Assembly: GCA_947495555.1 (NCBI GenBank)
Contig: CANLZI010000002.1
Location: forward strand, 248,001 to 312,000
Direction: 5' to 3'
Length of the DNA stretch: 64,000 bases
Source of the DNA: an uncultured Erythrobacter sp.
Lineage (GTDB): Bacteria; Pseudomonadota; Alphaproteobacteria; Sphingomonadales; Sphingomonadaceae
Shown here: positions 43,436-51,749 of the stretch, in pieces
How the letters are laid out: every line of letters begins with the position of its first letter
Numbering within the stretch: position 1 is the first letter of the stretch
Program-made: the position numbers and the translations under genes
Notes under the pieces: generated by a model
The model's database searches: none
What the model saw: only the letters and a program-made list of their open reading frames with translations
Told to the model about the DNA's origin: nothing

Positions 43436-44080
43436 ATGCCGCAAACAATCGCCACCTATCACGATCGTGTCCGAACAGACGCGCTGGCCATGCTGGAAGG
43501 CAATGCGGGCGCGGTTTTGGACTTTGGCGGAGGGGTTGGAGCGACCTCTGCGGCGCTGAAACAGGCAGGCCGCGTTAGCCATGTCGCTCTGCTGGATCAA
43601 GTGGCGGACAATGCGCTGGGTGATATGGATCAAGCCGTCGCGCTTGATCTGAATGATAGCGATCGGGTGAAGGGCGCTCTGGATGATGCGGGGCCATTCG
43701 ACACTATCCTATGTCTGGATGTGCTCGAGCATCTGATCGATCCGTGGGCAATTTTCCCGCTTCTCGAAAGCGCGCTCAAACCGGGCGGCACAATGATCTT
43801 ATCGCTGCCCAACATCAGTTATCGCGGCGTGGTGATGCCGCTGCTGTTGCGCGGGCGGTTTGATTATGTCGATGCGGGCGTGATGGACCGGACCCATCTG
43901 CGCTGGTTTACCAAATCTAGCATGGTCGAGCTGGCGACCAGAGGCGGCTTAAAGCTGGATCAGATTGCACCGAATATTTCAGGCCGGCGCGACAATATGT
44001 TGAATGCTCTCACCTTGGGGTTGTTCGAGAGGTTCTTCGCTAGGCAATACCGCCTGAAATTGCGAAAATCGGCCGGTTAA
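43436..44080 (+). CDS. Class I SAM-dependent methyltransferase
   Basis: A Methyltransf_23/UbiE-like enzyme. Motif I is AGAVLDFGGGVGATSAALKQAG. The post-I acidic region is VALLDQVADN, motif IV is FDTILCLDVLEHLIDPWAIF, and LKPGGTMILSLPNISY is the typical glycan/cell-envelope methyltransferase style. MDRTHLRWFTKSSMVELATRGGLKL supports this. The start is uncertain. The ATG at 43436 (MPQTIATYHDRVRTDALAML) gives 214 aa and a natural N-terminus, and the ATG at 43334 would add 34 residues of poor conservation. It is convergent with the acyltransferase gene: their TAA stop codons overlap on opposite strands in a TTAA. Confidence 0.82.
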   Translation: MPQTIATYHDRVRTDALAMLEGNAGAVLDFGGGVGATSAALKQAGRVSHVALLDQVADNALGDMDQAVALDLNDSDRVKGALDDAGPFDTILCLDVLEHLIDPWAIFPLLESALKPGGTMILSLPNISYRGVVMPLLLRGRFDYVDAGVMDRTHLRWFTKSSMVELATRGGLKLDQIAPNISGRRDNMLNALTLGLFERFFARQYRLKLRKSAG

Positions 44081-45198
44081 GACAGCAATTTCCGCGACCA
44101 ATCGCGTCCCGGCTTTTCTACCAGCCTATAGCTCAACCATGACACGCCGATCAGCAGCGCAAGCATAGCCACTGTCACTGCATTCCCGACCCAGGGCGAT
44201 CCGGTCAGCAAGGTGCGGCCCTGCGCATCCACCGAAATGTCGATCAGATCGGTCATTTGCAGCAGTTCTCCCAAGCGGCCCTGCACAAACACATGCACCA
44301 TATAGATCGAATAGCTGATCAGGCCGAGCAGCTGGAAGAAGGGCCGTCGCAGCAAGGCTGAGACAAGCCCGCTTTGCGTGGCCAGTGCCATGATGGTGAG
44401 CGCGAACACCAACGGGGCAAAAAACGTCCATGCGCCGGCGGCGAAGGATGCAAATGCAATCACCAATGCGATGGCCAGTGCCTCCCACAATTGGCCGTGC
44501 AGACCGCCGAATTGGCGAAAGGCCTTATAGGTCAGCACGCCGACTGAAAAGCCGAAGATGCAGCGCACGATCCCGCCTTCAAAGGTCACATGCAGATCGG
44601 GTGCATTGGCGAATAACCACACGCCCGCGGCCAGCACCAAAAGCCCCGCTATCCCCACGAACCACCGCCGGGCGATCACAAAGATCACCGCGTACAAAAG
44701 ATAGGTCCACATCTCTGCCGCTATGCTCCACGCCGGGCCGTTCCAGCCGCGGCCACCCTCGATCCCAAAACTTTGCAACAAGAATATATTTTGCAGCAAT
44801 GCGCCAATGCTTCGCGATCCGGTGAAGGGTTCGCGGGTGACAAATTGCGCGATCCAATCGCCGCCAAACACCAGCAACAATTCCAGCGCGATAAAAGCCA
44901 GCAAGACCGCGATATGCAGCGGATAGATCCGGCCCATCCGCAGCGCCATAAATCGCCCGACTGAGACCGCGCCATCACACAACCGCGCGCCATAGGAATG
45001 GGCAATCACAAAGCCGCTGAGGACGAAGAAATAGTCGACGAACAGCCAGCCATTTTGCACCAGCAAAGACCGGGCGATCAGGCCATTGGCTTGAAAGTGG
45101 TATAGCGCCACCAGCAGCGCGCAGATGCCGCGCAATGCGTCCAGCACTTCAAACCGCTCAGCCGCAGTATGTGGCGACTGGAGCGATTGTTTCGTCAC
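44077..45198 (-). CDS. Membrane acyltransferase, OafA/YrhL-like (acyltransferase 3)
   Basis: An inner-membrane enzyme of 373 aa with about ten helices that O-acylates surface sugars or other envelope components. The N-terminal FEVLDALRGICALLVALYHFQANGL contains the conserved Arg and His of the acyltransferase 3 family. Further family segments are WLFVDYFFVLSGFVIAHSYG, AWSIAAEMWTYLLYAVIF and ISYSIYMVHVFVQG. The substrate is unknown. It is 3 nt downstream of the small membrane-protein gene and convergent with the methyltransferase. Together they form a possible envelope-modification insert between gatA and gatB. Confidence 0.9.
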   Translation of the reverse strand: MTKQSLQSPHTAAERFEVLDALRGICALLVALYHFQANGLIARSLLVQNGWLFVDYFFVLSGFVIAHSYGARLCDGAVSVGRFMALRMGRIYPLHIAVLLAFIALELLLVFGGDWIAQFVTREPFTGSRSIGALLQNIFLLQSFGIEGGRGWNGPAWSIAAEMWTYLLYAVIFVIARRWFVGIAGLLVLAAGVWLFANAPDLHVTFEGGIVRCIFGFSVGVLTYKAFRQFGGLHGQLWEALAIALVIAFASFAAGAWTFFAPLVFALTIMALATQSGLVSALLRRPFFQLLGLISYSIYMVHVFVQGRLGELLQMTDLIDISVDAQGRTLLTGSPWVGNAVTVAMLALLIGVSWLSYRLVEKPGRDWSRKLLS

Positions 45199-45201
45199 GG
45201 A

Positions 45202-45570
45202 TTACCCACCCGTGGTTTCCAGCAAATAGGCCTCTGTCTGCTGAACTTCGACCTGCAACATGCGATCATATGGGGTCTTGCCGGTGATGTTGGTGGCATT
45301 CAGCAGCAGTACCGAAATGTCACGATATTCGGGGAATTCGCGTAGCTCGCGCATGCTGGCGACCACCGCTGGCCCGTTGGAAGCTTCCTTGTTCACCTCA
45401 TGAACCAGCCGGTCGAGCACCGCCATATAAGCGCGATACCGCGTACCCGGCTGCTTCTCGATCGCCACCTGGCGTCCGGTGTAGAGAATTGAGAGGAACA
45501 CCCACACCGGGATGACCAAGCCAACCACAATCAACCCGATGATGGTGAGTTCAAATGCGCTCACCACCAT
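45202..45570 (-). CDS. Small membrane-anchored protein, function unknown
   Basis: About 120 aa with one N-terminal helix ([25 protein letters not shown]) and a soluble, mostly helical domain ([75 protein letters not shown]). I do not recognise the family. Its start overlaps the 3' end of gatA. Besides the ATG at 45570, a GTG at 45564 forms a GTGA overlap with the gatA stop and is better spaced from GGAGAA, so translation is probably coupled to gatA. The acyltransferase gene begins 3 nt after its stop. Confidence 0.75.
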   Translation of the reverse strand: MVVSAFELTIIGLIVVGLVIPVWVFLSILYTGRQVAIEKQPGTRYRAYMAVLDRLVHEVNKEASNGPAVVASMRELREFPEYRDISVLLLNATNITGKTPYDRMLQVEVQQTEAYLLETTGG

Positions 45571-47042
45571 TTCTCCGGCTTGGCGGCAAATCCAGCACGT
45601 TGCTGGATTGCTAGGCCAGCGTTCAACACCCCTTGCTCGTCAAATGGCTTGCCCACCAATTGCAGACCCAGCGGCAGACCATCTTTTGTCAAACTCGCTG
45701 GAACGCTCATCGCGGGAAGTCCTGCCAGCGATGCGGGCACGGCGAATACATCGTTCAGATACATCGTCAGCGGATCAGCATCGAGCGATCCGAGCGGGAA
45801 GCTGGCCGTAGGTGTTGTAGGTGCCAGGATCACATCGCATTGCGCCCAGGCCTTTTCAAAGTCCTGCGACACCAGCGTGCGGATTTTCTGCGCCTGATTG
45901 TAATAGGCATCATAGAAGCCCGCGCTCAGCACATAGGTGCCGATTAGAATGCGGCGCTTCACCTCGTCACCAAAGCCCGCTGCACGAGTCTCGGCATACA
46001 TGTCTTGCAGCCCCGCCCCATCGGGCAGATCGCGCAGACCGTAACGCACACCGTCATAGCGCGCGAGGTTGGAAGACGCCTCGGCTGGTGCGATAATGTA
46101 ATAGGCGGGCAGCGCATATTTGGTGTGCGGCAAAGAGATATCGACGATTTCAGCGCCAGCATCTTTCAGCCACGCCTTGCCCTGCTCCCAGCTATCGAGG
46201 ATCGCCTGATCGGTGCCCTCCATCTGGTATTCCTTGGGAATGCCGACTTTCTTGCCCGACAGATCGCCAGACAGAGCGGCTTCCCAATTGGGAACGTCCA
46301 TTTGCAGACTGGTCGCGTCTTTCGGATCGAATCCGGCCATCGCTTCCAACATTATGGCGCAATCTTCCACACTGCGCGCCATCGGACCTGCCTGATCGAG
46401 CGAGCTGGCAAAGGCCACAACGCCCCAGCGGCTGCAGCGGCCATAGGTCGGCTTGATCCCGCAAATGCCGGTGAAGGCGGCAGGCTGGCGGATAGAACCG
46501 CCAGTGTCAGTGCCCGTCGCAGCGGGCGCTATGCGCGCAGCAACTGCTGTGGAACTGCCGCCCGACGAGCCGCCCGGGCTCATCGGAGCATTGCTGCCTT
46601 CCTTTTGCCATGGCGAGGAAACATTGCCGAAATAGCTTGTCTCGTTCGAGCTACCCATCGCAAACTGGTCAAGATTCAGCTTGCCCAACATGCCCGCACC
46701 TGCTGCCCAAAGGTTGGACGAAACGGTGCTTTCATATTCGGGGATAAAGCCTTCCAGAATGTGGCTGGCGGCGGTTGTCTGCACGCCGCGAGTGGCAAAC
46801 AGATCTTTCATTCCGATGGGAACGCCGGCCATTTTGCCGAGCGTCTCGCCCTTGGACCGTGCGGCATCCGTCGCGTCAGCAGCAGCCAACGCGTGGTCGG
46901 GCGTCGTCACGATAAAGGCGTTCAAGGACGCGGCTTGGGCAACGGCAGCGTTGAAGGCTGTCGCCACTTCGCGCGCAGTGAAGTCGCCCTTGGCAACGCC
47001 ATCGCGGATGTCTTTGACACCGAGAGAGGTAAAGTCAGTCAT
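45561..47042 (-). CDS. gatA: Aspartyl/glutamyl-tRNA amidotransferase subunit A
   Basis: The glutaminase subunit of GatCAB. It belongs to the amidase-signature family and uses a Ser-cisSer-Lys triad. Visible residues are Lys in [13 protein letters not shown] and the two serines in [71 protein letters not shown] lies near the C-terminus. At 493 aa it has the normal length. The ATG at 47042 ([11 protein letters not shown]) comes 1 nt after the gatC stop. The track instead uses an overlapping TTG 3 codons earlier. Its own stop overlaps the start of the small membrane-protein gene. Confidence 0.95.
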   Translation of the reverse strand: MTDFTSLGVKDIRDGVAKGDFTAREVATAFNAAVAQAASLNAFIVTTPDHALAAADATDAARSKGETLGKMAGVPIGMKDLFATRGVQTTAASHILEGFIPEYESTVSSNLWAAGAGMLGKLNLDQFAMGSSNETSYFGNVSSPWQKEGSNAPMSPGGSSGGSSTAVAARIAPAATGTDTGGSIRQPAAFTGICGIKPTYGRCSRWGVVAFASSLDQAGPMARSVEDCAIMLEAMAGFDPKDATSLQMDVPNWEAALSGDLSGKKVGIPKEYQMEGTDQAILDSWEQGKAWLKDAGAEIVDISLPHTKYALPAYYIIAPAEASSNLARYDGVRYGLRDLPDGAGLQDMYAETRAAGFGDEVKRRILIGTYVLSAGFYDAYYNQAQKIRTLVSQDFEKAWAQCDVILAPTTPTASFPLGSLDADPLTMYLNDVFAVPASLAGLPAMSVPASLTKDGLPLGLQLVGKPFDEQGVLNAGLAIQQRAGFAAKPEKWW

Positions 47043-47043
47043 T

Positions 47044-47346
47044 CTATTCAATCACCTTGGGCACGCCAAAAAAGCCGTGCTCTGCCGCTGGCGCATTGGC
47101 CAGAACATCGTCTCGCTTGCCGCCGCCCGTCAGCGGATCGGCATCCACCACATCATCGCGCAGGCGCAAGATATTCGGGATAACCGCCGTCATCGGAGCG
47201 ACCTGACTGGTGTCGACCTCGCTCAATTGTTCGACCCATTCGAGGATATTGTTCAGTTCGGGCGCCATTCGCTCCAGCTCTTCATCGCTCATCTTGATGC
47301 GAGCAAGGCTCGCAATTTTGGCGACGGTCTGTTTGTCTACCGACAT
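47044..47346 (-). CDS. gatC: Aspartyl/glutamyl-tRNA amidotransferase subunit C
   Basis: The small GatCAB subunit, which stabilises GatA-GatB contact. The 100-aa sequence [99 protein letters not shown] is a textbook GatC, with the C-terminal F-x-V-P-K-V-I/V-E. It is immediately followed by gatA (1-nt gap), so the pair is co-translated. The FKBP gene upstream is on the same strand, 21 nt away. Confidence 0.96.
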   Translation of the reverse strand: MSVDKQTVAKIASLARIKMSDEELERMAPELNNILEWVEQLSEVDTSQVAPMTAVIPNILRLRDDVVDADPLTGGGKRDDVLANAPAAEHGFFGVPKVIE

Positions 47347-47367
47347 GTGGTTAGTGCCTTGATTGGT

Positions 47368-47943
47368 TTATTGTGCAGGGATGGGTGCAGGAGCGCCCGA
47401 AGCGGCTGGTGCGCCCGGTTGCGCAGACTGCATTGCCTGCTGCAGCAAAGCGATGCGGCGATCAAAATCATCGCGGCTCATGAAATCGACCAATTCAATA
47501 TCGAACACCAAATCGGCACCAGGCGGGATTGGCGAACCTGGTTGCGGCGTATCGCCATAGGCTTTGTCCGACGGGATGAAGAGTTCGTATTTGCCGCCCT
47601 TTTGCATCTGCGTCAGGCCTTCGCTGAAGCCCGGCAACATCGAATCCAATGGCAAGGGGCTACCATCGGGGAAGATGCCTTCGATCGGCAGCGGCAATTC
47701 CTGTGATTCGTCAAAAATCTCGCCCGAATCTGCCAGCTTGCCGACATAATGCACAAACACCACATCATCGGCTGACGGAGAAGCTCCCGTGCCTGCCGTT
47801 ATGGTATCCACTTCAACGCCCTTGGGCACAGCTGCCCATGCAAGGCCAGCGCCGATCAGAACCGCAATGATCACACCAAGCCACAGCTTGGTCAGCGATC
47901 CCTTGGCGATGGGATGCAGGGGTACTCGGGTGACTTCGGTCAT
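47368..47943 (-). CDS. FKBP-type peptidyl-prolyl cis-trans isomerase, membrane-anchored
   Basis: A 191-aa protein that catalyses proline isomerisation, probably on the periplasmic side. A single helix (LTKLWLGVIIAVLIGAGLAWAAV) precedes the FKBP domain, VFVHYVGKLADSGEIFDESQE ... LDSMLPGFSEGLTQMQKGGKYELFIPSDKAYGD ... IPPGADLVFDIELVDF. The C-terminus is Pro/Ala-rich (SAQPGAPAASGAPAPIPAQ). I chose the ATG at 47943 (MTEVTRVPLHP) because AGGAA lies 7 nt upstream. The track start is 18 codons earlier. It is the first gene before gatC on the minus strand, 21 nt from gatC. Confidence 0.9.
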   Translation of the reverse strand: MTEVTRVPLHPIAKGSLTKLWLGVIIAVLIGAGLAWAAVPKGVEVDTITAGTGASPSADDVVFVHYVGKLADSGEIFDESQELPLPIEGIFPDGSPLPLDSMLPGFSEGLTQMQKGGKYELFIPSDKAYGDTPQPGSPIPPGADLVFDIELVDFMSRDDFDRRIALLQQAMQSAQPGAPAASGAPAPIPAQ

Positions 47944-47995
47944 ACAGCGTTCCTGAAATACAAAGTATAAAAGGGCAAAAAGAGCCTCAACAAGC

Positions 47996-48022
47996 AAAAA
48001 GGCGCGGGAATCATCCCACGCC
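47996..48022 (-). terminator. Intrinsic terminator of rpsU
   Basis: On the minus strand, GGCGTGGGA, loop TGAT, TCCCGCGCC: a 9-bp stem with one wobble followed by TTTTT. It lies 85 nt after the rpsU stop and separates rpsU from the FKBP-gatCA genes. Confidence 0.9.
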
Positions 48023-48106
48023 CCTTTGGCTTATCATCGTGCTGGCATCAAGCAATTCGGCAGTTAAACCGCTGCAATGCCAACCGCAAAGAATATGGGC
48101 GCGGAC

Positions 48107-48307
48107 TTAACCGTCGCGTTCCATCCGCTTGCGTTCAAGCTTACGAGCGCGGCGAACCGCAGCAGCCTTCTCGCGGGCGCGCTTTTCGCTGGGCTTTTCA
48201 TAATGGCGGCGCAGCTTCATTTCGCGATACACACCTTCACGCTGCAGCTTCTTCTTGAGCGCGCGGAGGGCTTGATCGACATTGTTATCGCGAACCATGA
48301 TTTGCAT
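48107..48307 (-). CDS. rpsU: 30S ribosomal protein bS21
   Basis: A 66-aa basic ribosomal protein that helps the small subunit pair with mRNA. The sequence [66 protein letters not shown] is nearly identical in pattern to other alphaproteobacterial S21 proteins. It is a single gene on the minus strand with its own terminator. The ~240-nt region upstream, shared with the divergent crcB operon, should contain its promoter, but I could not pick out clear boxes. Confidence 0.97.
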   Translation of the reverse strand: MQIMVRDNNVDQALRALKKKLQREGVYREMKLRRHYEKPSEKRAREKAAAVRRARKLERKRMERDG

Positions 48308-48547
48308 AAAAGACTACTACCTTAATCCATAAGCACGAAGCCCCCCAAAACCGAATCGCGGGGCAAACGCGTAAATCTGACGTTAAAAACAGCACGTTTC
48401 CCACCCTTTAAAGGCACGGAACGCGCTTCAACTTGGGGCTCCTTAACGCTGGATCGGCAAAATGGCAAGGTGTTGCGTGGCGTAAAAGCGCCTTTGCCTG
48501 ATGCACAACGCTATGCAGAGACGGCCCGCCTCGTTAAAGGGCGAGCC

Positions 48548-48952
48548 ATGGCCGGTGATCCTACCCCTCTATATGCAACGTTGAATGTCGCGATTGGCGG
48601 CGCCGTAGGCGCAGCTGCGCGCTATCAACTGGGCCGCGCTGTTACGCAATGGACTGCGCAAGGAAGCGCTTTTCCCTGGGTAACGCTGGCCGTCAACGTG
48701 ATCGGCTGTTTAGCCATGGGCCTGCTGGTGGGGTGGCTGGCCAAAAGCGAAGGTAGCAGCGAAAGCCTGCGCCTGCTTCTGGGCGTCGGATTGCTCGGCG
48801 GATTTACCACATTTAGCGCCTTCAGCCTCGAGATGATGCAATTGATCCAGCGCGGTTCGGCTGGCCTTGCGATCAGCTATGCCGCTGTGTCGGTGCTGGC
48901 CGGACTGGGAGCGCTTTATCTCGGCCTAATGATGATGCGGGGGGCAGCATGA
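48548..48952 (+). CDS. crcB: Fluoride channel CrcB/Fluc
   Basis: A dual-topology membrane protein of 134 aa that exports fluoride. Four helices are evident. Family motifs are GGAVGAAARYQLGR, the pore Asn in VNVIGCLAMGLLVG and GGFTTFSAFSLE, which includes the Phe-box region and Thr/Ser ion-track residues. The ORF track begins 26 codons early. The ATG at 48548 has AAAGGGCGAG upstream. Its stop overlaps the next gene by 4 nt (ATGA). No fluoride riboswitch is recognisable upstream. Confidence 0.93.
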   Translation: MAGDPTPLYATLNVAIGGAVGAAARYQLGRAVTQWTAQGSAFPWVTLAVNVIGCLAMGLLVGWLAKSEGSSESLRLLLGVGLLGGFTTFSAFSLEMMQLIQRGSAGLAISYAAVSVLAGLGALYLGLMMMRGAA

Positions 48953-50145
48953 GCGCCGAAAGCAAAGATACCGTCCGCCAATTTACCATCAGCGAAGATG
49001 ACGCTGGTATCCGGCTGGACCGCTGGTTCAAGCGAAACCTACCGCAAATCGGCTTTGCCACTGTGTCGCGCTGGGCCCGAACGGGGCAGATCCGCGTCGA
49101 TGGCAAACGGGCCAAGCCCGATGACCGTTTGGAAGAAGGCCAGACATTGCGCGTTCCCCCTGGCGGCGAAAGCCCAGCGCGAAAGACCAAGACCAAACGC
49201 GAATTGACCGAGGCCGAAGTGGCCGAGGCCAAGGCGATGGTCATCACCGAGACAAAATCGGCCATCGTGCTCAACAAACCGCCCGGTCTCGCGACCCAAG
49301 GCGGCAGCAAAACAACCAAGCATGTGGACGGATTGCTGGATGCATTTGTGGGCGATGACGAGATCCGCCCCCGGCTGGTCCACCGGTTGGACAAGGACAC
49401 GTCGGGCGTCTTGCTGATAGCCCGCACTCCGGGCGCGGCAGCGTCTTTTTCCAAGCGCTTTTCTGGACGCAGCGCACGCAAGATCTATTGGGCGCTGGTG
49501 GTCGGCATTCCCGAGGTTAGCGAGGGCACGATTGATGCACCCTTGGCCAAACAGCCCGGGACCGGCGGCGAGAAAATGCATGTGGACGAGGAGGAAGGCC
49601 AACCGGCCAAGACCCGTTACCGCATCGTCGATCGGGTCGGCAATCGCGCTGCATGGGTCGAGTTGGAACCGCTGACCGGACGGACGCACCAATTGCGGGT
49701 CCATATGCAGGCCATCGGAAATCCGATTGTGGGCGACGGCAAATATGGCGGGCAGGATGCGTTTCTGACCGGCAGCGTCAGCCGCAAAATGCACCTGCAT
49801 GCCCGGCGTCTGGTTATCTCTCAGCCAGGTGGTGGCAAGCTGGATGTGACCGCGGAACTGCCGGAACATTTCGCTGCAACGATGGAACAATTGGGCTTTG
49901 ACACGGGGTTGAGCGATGCTGCCCCGATAAGCGTGGGCCCGCCCGAACGCACCGGCATAGAAAAGAAGCAGGCTGCGCGCAAACATGCCAAACAATATCG
50001 CAAGAGCCAGCGCGCGCCGCGCCGCGCCCGGGGTGATGCGAAGAAGGCCAGCACTCCTGCACGGGGCAAACCCGCTGCAAAGGGTAAAGCCGGCCGGTCA
50101 AAATCTTCACCCAAAGGCGCTGCGCACAAGGGGCGCAAGCGGTGA
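48949..50145 (+). CDS. RluA-family 23S rRNA pseudouridine synthase with long basic tail
   Basis: It isomerises uridines in RNA, most likely 23S rRNA (RluC/RluD type). The S4 RNA-binding domain is at residues ~10-75 (AGIRLDRWFKRNLPQIGFATVSRWARTGQIRVDG). The catalytic region is RPRLVHRLDKDTSGVLLIART, with the family Asp in HRLDKDTSG, followed by EPLTGRTHQLRVHMQAIGNPIVGDGKYGG. The last ~75 residues are a Lys/Arg-rich, probably unstructured tail (KKQAARKHAKQYRKSQRAPRRARGD ... GRSKSSPKGAAHKGRKR) that most RluC proteins lack. It overlaps crcB upstream (ATGA) and the HAD gene downstream (GTGA) by 4 nt each. Confidence 0.92.
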   Translation: MSAESKDTVRQFTISEDDAGIRLDRWFKRNLPQIGFATVSRWARTGQIRVDGKRAKPDDRLEEGQTLRVPPGGESPARKTKTKRELTEAEVAEAKAMVITETKSAIVLNKPPGLATQGGSKTTKHVDGLLDAFVGDDEIRPRLVHRLDKDTSGVLLIARTPGAAASFSKRFSGRSARKIYWALVVGIPEVSEGTIDAPLAKQPGTGGEKMHVDEEEGQPAKTRYRIVDRVGNRAAWVELEPLTGRTHQLRVHMQAIGNPIVGDGKYGGQDAFLTGSVSRKMHLHARRLVISQPGGGKLDVTAELPEHFAATMEQLGFDTGLSDAAPISVGPPERTGIEKKQAARKHAKQYRKSQRAPRRARGDAKKASTPARGKPAAKGKAGRSKSSPKGAAHKGRKR

Positions 50146-50792
50146 CCACCCGGCTCGCCGTGTTCGATTGCGATGGCACGCTGGTCGATAGCCAGGCCGA
50201 TGTTTGCGATACGATGGAATTTGCCTTCAACGATGCTGGCCTGAAACCGCCTGACCGCAATGAAATACGCCGATCTGTCGGGCTGAGCCTGCCCTTCGCT
50301 CTGCAACGTCTGGCGCCAAGTCTGGATGAAGCGCAACGCCAGACCATTGTCGAAGGATATAAATTCGCTTTCCGCAACAGACGTACGCAGGGCCATTTGC
50401 GCGAGCCATTGTATGATGGAATTGTCGATCTTCTGGCTCGATTGCACCACAGCGGGTGGCAATTGGCGGTCGCGACCGGCAAAAGTGACCGAGGCTTGAT
50501 CGGGTGCCTTGAAGCGCATGGTATCAAGGACCAATTCGTCTCTTTGCAAACGGCTGATCGACACCCCTCTAAACCCCATCCCGCCATGTTGGAGGCCGCC
50601 CTGTTCGAAGCCGGCGTGCAGCCCCAAGATGCCGTGATGATTGGCGATACCAGCTTCGACATGGAAATGGCCAGAGGCGCAGCGGTGCGCGCCATAGGCG
50701 TTGCCTGGGGCTATCACACACCTGCAGAATTGCTGGAAACAGGCGCCGAAGTAATTGCCGACACCCCCACCCATTTGGAGGCCTTGCTATGA
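50142..50792 (+). CDS. HAD-family hydrolase (phosphoglycolate phosphatase-like)
   Basis: A cytoplasmic phosphatase of the haloacid dehalogenase superfamily, 216 aa. Motif I with the nucleophilic Asp is AVFDCDGTLVDSQ, motif II is LAVATGKSDRGL and motifs III/IV are HPSKPHPAML ... VMIGDTSFDMEMARGA. A helical cap lies between motifs I and II. The substrate is unknown; phosphoglycolate or a nucleotide is typical. It starts with GTG in a GTGA overlap with the pseudouridine synthase stop and ends in an ATGA overlap with the next gene. Confidence 0.93.
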   Translation: MTTRLAVFDCDGTLVDSQADVCDTMEFAFNDAGLKPPDRNEIRRSVGLSLPFALQRLAPSLDEAQRQTIVEGYKFAFRNRRTQGHLREPLYDGIVDLLARLHHSGWQLAVATGKSDRGLIGCLEAHGIKDQFVSLQTADRHPSKPHPAMLEAALFEAGVQPQDAVMIGDTSFDMEMARGAAVRAIGVAWGYHTPAELLETGAEVIADTPTHLEALL

Positions 50793-51019
50793 CCGATCAA
50801 CCACAAGACGAAGCCGAGGGTTTGGCCAAGCAACGGTTCATGTTGCTCAATCTGGTTCGGCTGATGGGTCTGGCCATGGTGTTGGTGGGTATTGCTATCA
50901 CTCAGGGCGCGATTGATCTGCCCTATGCAGTGGGCGTGGTGCTGGCGATCTTTGGCTTGCTGGAATTTTTCCTGATGCCCAACATCATCGCAAAGAGCTG
51001 GAAAAGCGACGAAGAATGA
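50789..51019 (+). CDS. Small two-helix membrane protein, function unknown
   Basis: A 76-aa protein with two predicted helices (FMLLNLVRLMGLAMVLVGIAITQ and LPYAVGVVLAIFGLLEFFLMPNIIA) and charged ends (N-terminal TDQPQDEAEGLAKQR, C-terminal KSWKSDEE). I have no named family for it. It overlaps both neighbours by 4 nt (ATGA), so it is made together with the HAD hydrolase and the ATP12 chaperone. Confidence 0.85.
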   Translation: MTDQPQDEAEGLAKQRFMLLNLVRLMGLAMVLVGIAITQGAIDLPYAVGVVLAIFGLLEFFLMPNIIAKSWKSDEE

Positions 51020-51711
51020 AGCGGTTTTACAAGCACGCTGACTGCATCAAAGCAGACGGCGGTTGGCAGGTTTGTTTGGATGGTCGCCCCCTAAAAACCG
51101 TAGGCGGAAGGCCTCAGATTGTGCCGTCTGCCGATCTGGCCGATGCCTTGGCACAAGAGTGGAATGCCCAAGGCGAGAAGCTGGAACAGGCCGGTTTTGT
51201 GATGCGCGACCAGACCGATTTTGCATTGGACAAGGTTGCAGTTGATCCGACCGAGACGATCACCCGCACGCTGGCGTATGGCGAGACCGATACGCTGTGT
51301 TATCGCGGCGATCCCGAAGATGCGGTGTTTGAACGCCAGCAATCTGTGTGGGAGCCGATCATCACCGCGGTTGAACAACGCGAGCAGGTGCAATTTGCGC
51401 GCGTTAGCGGGATTGTCCATCGCGCCCATCCGGCGCAAACTCTGCCAAAATTGAAGGACCGGCTGGTCCAGATGAACCCGTTCCAACTTGCGGGCCTTCA
51501 CACCATGGTTTCGCTTACCGCATCCTTGTGCATCGGGTTGGAGGCTTTGCAGCCAGATGCCGATGCCCATGCCTTGTGGAGCGCGGCGGTGCTGGAAGAG
51601 GAATGGCAGGCTGATTTGTGGGGACACGATGAAGAAGCCGAGGAAACCAGAGCGCTAAAGCGCGATCAATTCCTCAGCGCCTTTGGCTGGACCCAATTGG
51701 CCAATTCCTGA
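51016..51711 (+). CDS. ATP12-family F1-ATPase assembly chaperone
   Basis: A 231-aa protein related to mitochondrial ATP12, which chaperones the F1 alpha subunit during ATP synthase assembly. Typical segments are KRFYKHADCIKADGGWQVCLDGRPLKTVGGRPQIVPSADLADALAQEWNAQGEKL, DKVAVDPTETITRTLAYGETDTLCYRG and FQLAGLHTMVSLTASLCIGLEAL. The C-terminal half is helical. The family is confined largely to alphaproteobacteria and mitochondria. It is the last gene of the overlapping crcB-to-ATP12 run. The next gene is convergent. Confidence 0.92.
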   Translation: MKRFYKHADCIKADGGWQVCLDGRPLKTVGGRPQIVPSADLADALAQEWNAQGEKLEQAGFVMRDQTDFALDKVAVDPTETITRTLAYGETDTLCYRGDPEDAVFERQQSVWEPIITAVEQREQVQFARVSGIVHRAHPAQTLPKLKDRLVQMNPFQLAGLHTMVSLTASLCIGLEALQPDADAHALWSAAVLEEEWQADLWGHDEEAEETRALKRDQFLSAFGWTQLANS

Positions 51712-51749
51712 ATTCTTCGGCTGCGTGAGCGTCGAAATGTGTCTTGGCG

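Noticed and set aside
46005-47183. 392-aa plus-strand ORF
   Set aside because: Lies antisense to gatA/gatC, which have unmistakable motifs; composition (His/Arg/Ala-rich, no domain) is that of a shadow frame.
48308-48547. Fluoride riboswitch ahead of crcB
   Set aside because: The conserved GGCGATGG-type core and pseudoknot partners are not found in the leader.
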